Assembly: GCA_964550025.1 (NCBI GenBank)
Contig: CAZJYI010000239.1
Span: 1-12,479, forward strand
Source: CAZJYI01 sp964550025
GTDB lineage: Bacteria; Verrucomicrobiota; Kiritimatiellia; UBA8416; CAYOBW01
DNA length: 12,479 nucleotides
Reading direction: 5' to 3'
Shown: positions 6,501-9,249 of the stretch, in pieces
Layout of the letters: each line of letters opens with the position of its first letter
Position numbering within the stretch: position 1 is the first letter of the stretch
Program-made: the position numbers and the translations under genes
Notes under the pieces: model-generated
What the model saw: only the letters and a program-made list of their open reading frames with translations
What the model was told of the DNA's origin: nothing
Database searches by the model: none

Positions 6501-8291
6501 GGGACCTACACCAATCCTTCTGCTGCGAGCCTGAGCTACACGGCCATGGGGCTGGCGGCGGACGCGGACCACTACTACACGTTCATGGCCACCAACGATG
6601 CCACGAACGTGTGGGCCAGTCCGAGCGAACCATTCGCGACGCTGGGAATGCTGGATGTCAGCAACAGCGCGCCTTCGGGCGTGACGGCCTCGGCCGCAAC
6701 GATTGGCGCGCAGCTCGTGGCCGGCGGCGCCGGGGACGCCACCATTTACTGGGGGCCGACGGACGGTGGTGTCAACGAGGCGAGCTGGGCGAACCCGGTG
6801 AACTTCGGGACGCTCTCGGTACCGGTTGGTATCTCGACGAACCTGTCCGGCCTGCTGGCAGGCAAGACGTACTACTACCGCGGGTATGCCAGCAACCTGG
6901 CGGGTGAGGCCTGGGCTCCGAGCACGACCAATTTCACGACCGATACGGCGTCAGTGTCGATCGACGACGTGGCGGTGACCGAGGGCGACAGTGGTACGGT
7001 CACGGCCGTATTCACGGTGACACTCTCGGCCGCGAGCGGCAGTCCCGTCTCGCTGCAGGTCGATACGGCCAACGGGACGGCGACGGCAGGCGAGGATTAC
7101 ACGGCCATATCGGGCGGGACGCTCAACATCCCGGCCGGCAACCCGAGCGGCACGATATCGGTCACGGTCAAGGGTGACATCGTCGGCGAGTGGCCGTCGG
7201 AGAACTTCACGGTGAACCTGAGTGCGCCGGTGAACTGCACCATTGCCGACGGCCAGGGAACCGGCACGATCACGGACGACGACCTGGCCGAGTACCTGGA
7301 CAACTGGGGCTGCAAGATGAAGATCACCTTCAGCGGCTACACGGGCCTGGAGACGCTGGCCGACTACCCGGTCCTGGTGCGGCTGGGCGAGCACCTGCCG
7401 GCGTTCGAGTACAGCGGTTTCGCCTCGCCGAGCGATGGGGCGGATCTCCGCTTCACGGACGGGGCAACGACCACCATCCTGAGCCACGAGATCGAGAAGT
7501 GGGACACGGGCGGGACCTCGTTCGTGTGGGTGCGGGTGCCTGCGCTGATGTCCGGCTCCCACATCTGGGCCTACTGGTACAATACCAGCGAGACGACCCC
7601 GCCGGCCTACACGACCGACGGGTCGACGTGGTCGTCCGGGTTCGCGGGCGTATGGCACATGACCGAGCGCAACGCCGAGGATTCGACGGCCGCCGGGAAC
7701 AACGGCACGGCCCATAACCAGGTGGCCGACGCGGACGGCTGTATCGGGACAGCCCAGACCTTTGACGGGAACGGCGATCAGATCGCTCTCGGCAACAAGC
7801 CGGAGTTCAACCAGACCGGCGACCTTACGCTATCGGCCTGGGTCAGGCCCGTGGGAGGCGGTGATCGGGCGATTATCGTCAAATGGGCCAACAACTACAT
7901 CTTAAGGCTGACAAACGTCCGCAGACCGTCGTGGCACATCAACGGTTGGCATCACGACAACGATACACTCCCGGAGAACGACTGGTCGCTGGTTACGTTG
8001 GTGCATTACGAAAACCTGCCGCAGAGGATAGAGAAGGTCTACATAAACGGCGTTGAATCCCTCTCGGAGAACGCCAACGGCTACCAGGGGACAGGCGGCA
8101 ACCTGCAGATCGGCGCGTGGGGTGGCGGCCATTGGTTCAATGGCCGGATCGACGAAGCGCGTATCTGCCCCGTCCTGCGTTCCGCGGATTGGATCAAGGC
8201 TCGCTACGACAACGAGAAGCCGGGTTCCACGTTCGCGACCTACGACCGCGTGCAGTGGAAAGTGCGCCAGTCGCTCTTCATCCTGCGGTAA
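3..8291 (+). CDS. Giant modular secreted/surface protein (FN3-like, fibrinogen-like, PA14, Calx-beta, DUF2341, LamG), 5' end missing
   Basis: The frame is open to the left edge (TAT at 3) and ends with TAA at 8289-8291; the GTG at 9 is an internal Val, not a credible start. Residues below are numbered from that GTG. Visible order: FN3-like 1 and 2 (1-197), fibrinogen-like (198-414), FN3 3 and 4 (422-621), Calx-beta split by PA14 (622-933), FN3 5 (934-1032), Calx-beta 2 (1033-1144), DUF2341 (1145-1257), ConA-like (1258-1490), LamG (1496-1724), FN3 6 and 7 (1725-1928), PA14 (1929-2113), FN3 8 and 9 (2114-2313), Calx-beta 3 (2314-2427), DUF2341 (2428-2545), LamG (2546-2739). No transmembrane segment or enzyme domain is seen. 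The C-terminus (YDRVQWKVRQSLFILR) has no PEP-CTERM, LPXTG or similar sorting signal. Any signal peptide lies upstream of the window. Glycan or surface binding is inferred from the domains. The frame is certain; the exact function is unknown. Confidence 0.95.
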   Translation, partial: YAVSNLTASAADLSASLTSTGGAETTVWVYWGDNDGGRVRGDWDSNELYGVVTAFPSNYFKSLSGLADSTEYFYGFVASNAYGATWASTNFWTYGRPGVNNGAGADAGIGYAVLNGNVVSTGGAPTTVYTYWGDNDGGTGPGAWDHVITNGALGLGPFSASTPTNLIYGIQYYYRTYAANTHGGAWAPSSTAFTTLPLPTVPLLTADSQTFEAYFENHDGLSWLLIGRGRESWQYDTDGQGAVADVIQGLRTAAAFSPACYSDAIMNDLLTQAGLTMPGVEMRLSRASTIDGTGEYQDVRWRNFGPHGTAGSGFTWDIENNNANRYNITMERKNDPDGGGGNFSTGTSTGNTRDISPNNNGNRVFTWAWGGHNNQMGFSYGNSMTMGRDDPTYFIWDHSNNGWNHSIPYTEVYIEYEEPPNGPIGVTNTVAANLGGYTATLQGMLDATGAVFDVYAYWGETNGGDEASAWTSNAYVGRYTNVIDHAVSNNITGLAPGTTYYYTLRALNAATNIWADPSGSFETLGAPTVSNRPPTVLGSALVAVSGYLARGGEGNTTVYWGRTDEGTDAGAWDTATSVGQVFSPGTFSTNVATLAGATYYYRCYATNAFGDDWANSSTNFTTPVAAVTLAQVGTTMAEEGIISPRVTATLDATSAVPVTVNFTYSGTLPSETNVFVAGALEHRGYHKSAAEPWVNEDLYLHNNGGLMAMTPYGIATLTSGPGDRGLDFNNDGDFINTGAIGQGDWYMDLFIGYFRAPTSGNYDFRINQDDDRSGMWLDLDRDGTFESSPTGLGTGRGEQLAWENGSTRTVFLTEGHAYMFAVTHAEGTGGSGIDARFKTPAMASEAVIKPADPAQAGLWGQMYTAARYPSDYTAAPTSVVVSAGNLSGFVTLSAVDDSTPEDTEGIAVSYASAVNATSTVPQTYVSFTLTNGDPGVDNASGATDLASDGTATLNGTLNAGVDADASIYYGTTDGGTSTGAWDAVSSVGSVTEDIVFSAAVSGLTASRTYYYRCYVTNAANENWALSTTNFSMPAASVSVGDLTVVEGHSGTTAAAFPITLSAPSALPISVNYATANGTAVAGSDYTSASGTLNIPAGTSSTQLVVAVTGDREIEVPSEAFSMALSVPVNCTIADGAAECTIMDDEGDVHLGDWAYKMKITFSGYAGSETLENFTALVRLSTAITGFDYADVQSASGRDLAFMSSDGTLLNYEIENWNDTGESPVWVQVPELTASTYIWMYWGSATDIPTATEIAAATDVPGCALWLDGSDIDGQGDGATGDPAVGQVVTSWVDKSGNSANAVPETGDASVANGQPGTRVVFFDGNDYMYTEHNFDHSLAQYTIFSVARYVGGANNRVISSRTQNWLFGFHGNSVNRFHPNGWVYNGGGSDTSWHLHAATMSGDENPLGAFWNDGNNLATNNVGSNDWWSKPGQLGLGGYRHNSEVSRCEVAEVIIYDRVLTAHEINRVGYYLEQKYGLTTGYTAPASFEVPNATEEAAWSSENLGVWHMTEPNVLDSTSFEVNGRNYGTTTDASGYIGPAQSYNNTFTRLANRPHFNKGDKLTASCWVRVDGGWRTGWQRFMGTRGEGNMGWQLRRRGGENRFCLTTRTLSGDDDPRNDADGIQDGSWHHIAATFEYNAGGPTTKRVYMDGRLAGTRTVNNGMIPDVTDNNRWPEIGAADNGGNRHRGRIDEARIEHTVRSEDWIQARYSNEVVSSTFNGYSAAYDLRLPEVAIDSPVTNLGGVWAYLDASVTSTGHAETAVWLYWGETDGGTDPAAWASTQYMGTVSALPPVTVSSNVTGLSGNTLYHYAYRVTNTYGEGWASTNFRTLVAPEVNNGTGASVAVGQATLTGELTTGNLANVYIYWGRTDGGTTASAWEHAESLGARGHGTFSTSVSAYYGMTYYYRCYATNSLGDNWAAATTNFLTLDPTSDNHFNALYYGRYDGAGDSELGAIDDGAANGQNGGLFDLTPDGGNPSVWTSEIWPGGDGDNYSKMWWGYFHPPSTGTYEFYVHGDDYELLWIDTGQNGGEFEAGADDISRNVPPESWNTAHTETVDLNGGGEQYAFAIAFNEGGGGDWMQITVKKPGGAAERINPSTPAQDGWWSLGYTLEGPSISNGAESDVTTTSATFSATLDAYGTIFDVYAYWGTTDGTNNALAWASSAYVGTYTNPSAASLSYTAMGLAADADHYYTFMATNDATNVWASPSEPFATLGMLDVSNSAPSGVTASAATIGAQLVAGGAGDATIYWGPTDGGVNEASWANPVNFGTLSVPVGISTNLSGLLAGKTYYYRGYASNLAGEAWAPSTTNFTTDTASVSIDDVAVTEGDSGTVTAVFTVTLSAASGSPVSLQVDTANGTATAGEDYTAISGGTLNIPAGNPSGTISVTVKGDIVGEWPSENFTVNLSAPVNCTIADGQGTGTITDDDLAEYLDNWGCKMKITFSGYTGLETLADYPVLVRLGEHLPAFEYSGFASPSDGADLRFTDGATTTILSHEIEKWDTGGTSFVWVRVPALMSGSHIWAYWYNTSETTPPAYTTDGSTWSSGFAGVWHMTERNAEDSTAAGNNGTAHNQVADADGCIGTAQTFDGNGDQIALGNKPEFNQTGDLTLSAWVRPVGGGDRAIIVKWANNYILRLTNVRRPSWHINGWHHDNDTLPENDWSLVTLVHYENLPQRIEKVYINGVESLSENANGYQGTGGNLQIGAWGGGHWFNGRIDEARICPVLRSADWIKARYDNEKPGSTFATYDRVQWKVRQSLFILR
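600..1250 (+). other. Fibrinogen-C-like module, copy 1 (gene 1 residues 198-414)
   Basis: About 217 residues. It opens with a Trp/Gly-rich signature (SWLLIGRGRESWQYDTDGQG) that resembles the GGWT..QRR..G....W start of fibrinogen C-terminal domains. It continues with a conserved Tyr/Ser/Asp stretch (CYSDAIMNDLLTQAG), FTWDIENNNANRYNITME, a GGGGNF loop and a closing FTWAWGGH / SIPYTEVYIEY strand. A second, closely similar copy lies at 11070-11699 in gene 2. Fibrinogen-like domains commonly bind acetylated sugars or proteins. The family assignment is by motif resemblance only; it may be a distinct PVC-specific jellyroll. Confidence 0.55.
1272..1871 (+). repeat. FN3-like repeats 3 and 4 of gene 1 (alternating pair)
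   Basis: Repeat 3 (1272-1577) is of the type with FDVYAYWG, TTYYYTLRALN and a closing FETLG. Repeat 4 (1578-1871) is of the type with TVYWGRTDEGTDAGAWD, ATYYYRCYATNAFGDDWA and STNFTTP. The same two-type order recurs at 6348-6947 and, with weaker motifs, at 11718-12350, so the duplicating unit seems to be a pair rather than a single repeat. Confidence 0.75.
1872..2807 (+). other. Calx-beta domain interrupted by a PA14-like domain (gene 1 residues 622-933)
   Basis: The first half of a Calx-beta domain (VTLAQVG..MAEEG, then VPVTVNFTYSG) runs to about 2027. A PA14-like domain follows (2028-2607): GDWYMDLFIGYFRAPTSGNY, a strand with RINQDDDRSGMWLDLD, and EGHAYMFAVTHAEGTGGSG. The second Calx-beta half resumes at 2610 with SDYTAAPTSVVVSAG..SGFVTLSAVDDSTPEDTEGI. 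In ordinary Calx-beta domains the YSG(T) and DYTA segments are almost adjacent, so PA14 appears lodged in that loop. PA14 residues 725-732 (DFNNDGDF) and 776-784 (DLDRDGTFE) are DxDxDG-like, calcium-loop candidates. PA14 domains usually bind glycans. Confidence 0.65.
2808..3440 (+). other. FN3-like repeat 5 and Calx-beta domain 2 of gene 1
   Basis: FN3-like repeat 5 (2808-3104) has SIYYGTTDGGTSTGAWD and TYYYRCYVTNAANENWA. It is followed directly by an intact Calx-beta domain (3105-3440): VSVGDLTVVEG.SGT, PISVNYATANGTAVAGSDYT, SGTLNIPAG and the closing acidic CTIMDDEG. The acidic DD.E.E pattern is the usual calcium-binding signature of the family. The intact copy gives a direct comparison for the interrupted Calx-beta upstream. 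Confidence 0.8.
3441..3779 (+). other. DUF2341 domain 1 of gene 1
   Basis: Residues 1145-1257. Motifs: WAYKMKITFSGY, ENFTALVRLS, GRDLAFMSSDG, LNYEIENWN, SPVWVQVPEL and YIWMYWGSA. These match the DUF2341 pattern (W..R..I.F....L.NFPV.V.L, then D.RF.D, then L.YEIE.W, then WV.VP, then I..YYG). DUF2341 commonly precedes LamG domains in large bacterial and archaeal surface proteins; its function is unknown. A second copy lies at 7290-7640. Confidence 0.85.
3780..4478 (+). other. Concanavalin-like LWLDG domain placed between DUF2341 and LamG
   Basis: Residues 1258-1490. It begins CALWLDGSD and continues with VTSWVDKSGNSANA, VVFFDGNDYM, YTIFSVARYVGG and CEVAEVIIYDRVLTAHEINRVG, ending YYLEQKYGL. This is the LWLDA..W.DKSGNG... 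EI..YL..KYGL jellyroll seen in many PVC secreted proteins, distinct from the GVWHM...GRIDEARI type that follows. It sits where the second DUF2341-LamG pair of this protein has only a short linker. Gene 2 has the same type next to its signal peptide. Carbohydrate binding is a plausible inference. Confidence 0.75.
4494..5180 (+). other. LamG/ConA-like jellyroll of the DUF2341-associated type (gene 1)
   Basis: Residues 1496-1724. It begins AWSSENLGVWHMTEPNVLDST, carries HFNKGDKLTASCWVRVDGG and GSWHHIAATFEY, then VYMDGRLAGT, and ends with the diagnostic GRIDEARIEHTVRSEDWIQARY.NE. This is the standard LamG-like partner of DUF2341. The same signature ends the protein's last LamG near 8142-8213. Confidence 0.85.
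5181..5792 (+). repeat. FN3-like repeats 6 and 7 of gene 1
   Basis: Repeat 6 (5181-5501) has AVWLYWGETDGGTDPAAW and YHYAYRVTNTYGEGWASTNFRT. It resembles repeat 1 of the window (AETTVWVYWGDNDGG, WASTNFWT). Repeat 7 (5502-5792) has VYIYWGRTDGGTTASAWEH and TYYYRCYATNSLGDNWA. Together they open the second super-block of the protein, as repeats 1 and 2 open the first. Confidence 0.75.
5793..6347 (+). other. PA14-like domain 2 of gene 1
   Basis: Residues 1929-2113. Motifs: HFNALYYGRYDGAGD near the start, then SKMWWGYFHPPSTGTYEFYV, GDDYELLWIDT, HTETVDLNGGGEQYAFAIAF and DWMQITVKKPGG, ending in an INPSTPAQDGWW tail. The W.G....P.TG.Y.F.V..DD...LW.D pattern is PA14. It shares its C-terminal tail logic (INP/IKP..PAQ.G.W) with the first PA14 at 2028-2607. 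Unlike that copy, it stands between FN3-like repeats rather than inside a Calx-beta fold. Confidence 0.8.
6348..6947 (+). repeat. FN3-like repeats 8 and 9 of gene 1 (alternating pair)
   Basis: Repeat 8 (6348-6650) has FDVYAYWGTTDGTNNALAW, DHYYTFMATNDATNVWASPS and FATLG, closest to repeat 3. Repeat 9 (6651-6947) has ATIYWGPTDGGVNEASW, TYYYRGYASNLAGEAWAPS and TNFTTDT, closest to repeat 4. Confidence 0.75.
6948..7289 (+). other. Calx-beta domain 3 of gene 1
   Basis: Residues 2314-2427. Motifs: VSIDDVAVTEGDSGTVTAVF, PVSLQVDTANGTATAGEDYT, GGTLNIPAG, EWPSENFTVNLS and a closing NCTIADGQGTGTITDDD. It is very similar to the Calx-beta at 3105-3440 (shared PVNCTIADG and GTLNIPAG), and both are followed by DUF2341. 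Confidence 0.85.
7290..8225 (+). other. DUF2341 domain 2 and C-terminal LamG domain of gene 1
   Basis: DUF2341 (7290-7640): WGCKMKITFSGYTG, DYPVLVRLGE, GADLRFTDG, LSHEIEKWD, FVWVRVPAL, IWAYW. Its end runs through YTTDGSTWSSGFAGVWHMTE straight into LamG (7644-8225): FDGNGDQIALGNKPEFNQ, LTLSAWVRP, KVYINGVESL and GRIDEARICPVLRSADWIKARY. This direct fusion is the usual arrangement and is the reference against which the ConA-like insertion at 3780-4478 stands out. About 20 residues without recognisable features follow before the stop. Confidence 0.85.
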
Positions 8292-8299
8292 AACACCGG

Positions 8300-8324
8300 G
8301 AGGGGACGCGTTACGCGTCCCCTC
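8300..8324 (+). terminator. Hairpin after gene 1, probable transcription terminator without a U-tract
   Basis: An 11-bp perfect GC-rich stem (GAGGGGACGCG / CGCGTCCCCTC) with a 3-nt TTA loop begins 8 nt after the TAA stop. Position and stability fit an intrinsic terminator or 3' mRNA-protecting hairpin, but the sequence after it (ATGCGGTC) has no T-run, so termination may need another factor. Confidence 0.6.
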
Positions 8325-8384
8325 ATGCGGTCGGACGCTCCCTCTCATCACGGCGGCATGATGGGCTGCGGCCGCCTGTCGCGG

Positions 8385-8456
8385 TGACCTGATGACTTGA
8401 TGACGCCCGCTGACCGTCACACGAGCGTCACGAAGTCATGAAGTCACGAAGTCATC
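8385..8456. repeat. Octamer tandem repeats in inverted arrangement
   Basis: The right side has three head-to-tail CAYGAAGT octamers (8429-8452) plus a partial copy. The left side has TGACYTGA octamers (8385-8400), which are the approximate reverse complement in another phase. The 21-nt arms 8385-8405 and 8426-8446 pair at 17 of 21 positions around a 20-nt loop, so the RNA or single-stranded DNA could form an imperfect cruciform. No gene overlaps it. Confidence 0.7.
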
Positions 8457-8547
8457 GTTTCCCAGTTCTTGGCGGAATGTCGCAATAGTCCGCGCCCCCT
8501 TCCGCGTCTTTGTGCGAATATTCACTATACAAGACTGCCATGGTCTG

Positions 8548-8556
8548 TGGTATAAT
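8548..8556 (+). promoter_or_regulatory. Extended -10 promoter upstream of gene 2
   Basis: TGGTATAAT is a perfect extended -10 (TGnTATAAT). No good -35 lies at 16-18 bp (TACAAG region), which is common for extended -10 promoters. Transcription would start near 8563 and give a leader of about 270 nt before the ATG at 8833. It lies in locally AT-richer DNA after the terminator hairpin, which suggests gene 2 is transcribed separately from gene 1. Confidence 0.6.
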
Positions 8557-8577
8557 GCCAGTGGTGGAGAGCACGCC

Positions 8578-8605
8578 CAGGTATCCCTACCTGTAGCAGA
8601 GGAGG
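8578..8605 (+). promoter_or_regulatory. Leader hairpin followed by a strong Shine-Dalgarno-like site
   Basis: CAGGTA-TCCC-TACCTG forms a 6-bp perfect stem with a 4-nt loop (8578-8593). AGAGGAGG follows at 8598-8605. GTG at 8608 (2 nt away) and ATG at 8617 (11 nt away) are in the same frame and would open a 41- or 38-residue peptide ending at 8733. The strongest ribosome-binding motif of the region therefore serves no large gene. It may drive a leader peptide, or occur by chance. Confidence 0.35.
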
Positions 8606-8832
8606 CCGTGACGAAGATGGTGCGCAACGGCACTATCCTGAGTATTTTGCTGTCCCAGCCATTTGCCGGGCCTACTGGATTCCCCCTTTTTCGGTCCACT
8701 TGTCGATTCAATGAACAGATGAGGCAGCCGTAAGGTGCCGCAGAATGGTGACAGAAGTGACAGGGTGATTTGTTGAGAGGATCTCTTATTAAGACTGAAA
8801 CCATCACAAACAACAAGCATGGGTGCAGTACC

Positions 8833-9249
8833 ATGAATAGCACAACACGCAGAGAGCGGATTCGCTCATTCTTGGGCGCAGGTTGGCATGCGACGAAGAC
8901 AGCGAGAGGCGGTGCGAACCGGTCAAGGGTGGCGGCCACATGCATCGCGGTCGCGATCATGTCGGCAGCCGGATTGGCGCACGCCTCGTGGACTCCCGAC
9001 AACACCTACGTGGCGCTTTGGCTGGACGCGGACGATGCGTCCACGATCACGCTCAACGGCGCTAACGTGAGTCAGTGGGCTGACAAGAGCGGAAACGACA
9101 GACATGTTGCGCAGTCAACCGCGAGTGCACAACCCACTCTTGCCTCGGATGAGATTCAGTTCGACGAGACGGACGACTATCTGTGGAACGCTGCGCCGTT
9201 CATGTATGATAATGGCGAGATACCGGCACGTCCGTTTCGGGACGAGTGA
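8833..9249 (+). CDS. N-terminal part of gene 2: signal peptide and first half of a LamG-like domain, truncated by frameshift
   Basis: ATG at 8833 was chosen because it is the only ATG before the signal peptide in this frame; TTG at 8770 or 8773 would add 20 or so residues with no signal-like character. No clear Shine-Dalgarno precedes it. Residues 1-32 are a long basic n-region (TRRERIRS...), 33-48 a hydrophobic core (VAATCIAVAIMSAAGL) and AHA|S at 49-52 a type I signal peptidase site, so export by Sec is likely. The mature part begins with VALWLDADDAST, VSQWADKSGNDRHVAQS and DDYLWNAAPFMYDNGE, the start of the same LWLDA-type jellyroll as 3780-4478. The frame then hits TGA at 9247-9249, while the continuation of the domain lies in frame -1. 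It was probably one gene with 9246-12479; as drawn it is a broken fragment. Confidence 0.7.
   Translation: MNSTTRRERIRSFLGAGWHATKTARGGANRSRVAATCIAVAIMSAAGLAHASWTPDNTYVALWLDADDASTITLNGANVSQWADKSGNDRHVAQSTASAQPTLASDEIQFDETDDYLWNAAPFMYDNGEIPARPFRDE

Larger units (their letters stand above)
8292..8832. other. Intergenic region between the two giant genes
   Basis: About 540 nt with no convincing gene. In order it holds a perfect hairpin after the gene 1 stop (8300-8324), inverted octamer repeats (8385-8456), a stretch reading TTCCGCGTCTTTGTGCGAA (8501-8519) that resembles the dispersed GCAAAGACGCG-type intergenic repeats of many environmental bacteria (recalled, not searched), an extended -10 promoter (8548-8556), a small hairpin plus Shine-Dalgarno-like site (8578-8605), and two direct GTGACAG copies (8748-8754 and 8757-8763). 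The last 50 bases before the gene 2 ATG are A-rich and look unstructured. Confidence 0.7.

Noticed and set aside
675..6572. A 1,965-codon open frame on the minus strand, antisense to gene 1.
   Set aside because: Its codons are in register with gene 1, so a stop would need sense TTA, CTA or TCA codons, which this GC-rich gene avoids (the ORF ends exactly at a CTA Leu codon at 675). The translation is Arg/Val/His-rich with no recognisable domain, while the plus strand has clear domains throughout.
8385..8456. CRISPR array or attachment site.
   Set aside because: The units are only 8 bp, degenerate and contiguous, without spacers; there is no integrase or cas gene nearby.
8512..8607. Start of the small ORF at 8512 (73 codons).
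   Set aside because: It begins upstream of the predicted -10 element, so it would not be on the transcript; only the part after the AGAGGAGG site could be translated from this promoter.
8557..8832. Riboswitch in the gene 2 leader.
   Set aside because: I could not match any known aptamer consensus, and no terminator or sequestering helix is obvious before the start codon.
8770..8832. TTG codons at 8770 and 8773 as the start of gene 2.
   Set aside because: They add an N-terminal stretch with no signal-peptide character ahead of an already long basic n-region and have no good ribosome site at proper spacing. ATG 8833 is simpler, though not proven.
9213..9246. Programmed -1 ribosomal frameshift joining the two parts of gene 2.
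   Set aside because: The window in which the shift must occur has no slippery heptamer and no evident downstream structure. The domain also lacks about 70 residues, which frameshifting would not explain.
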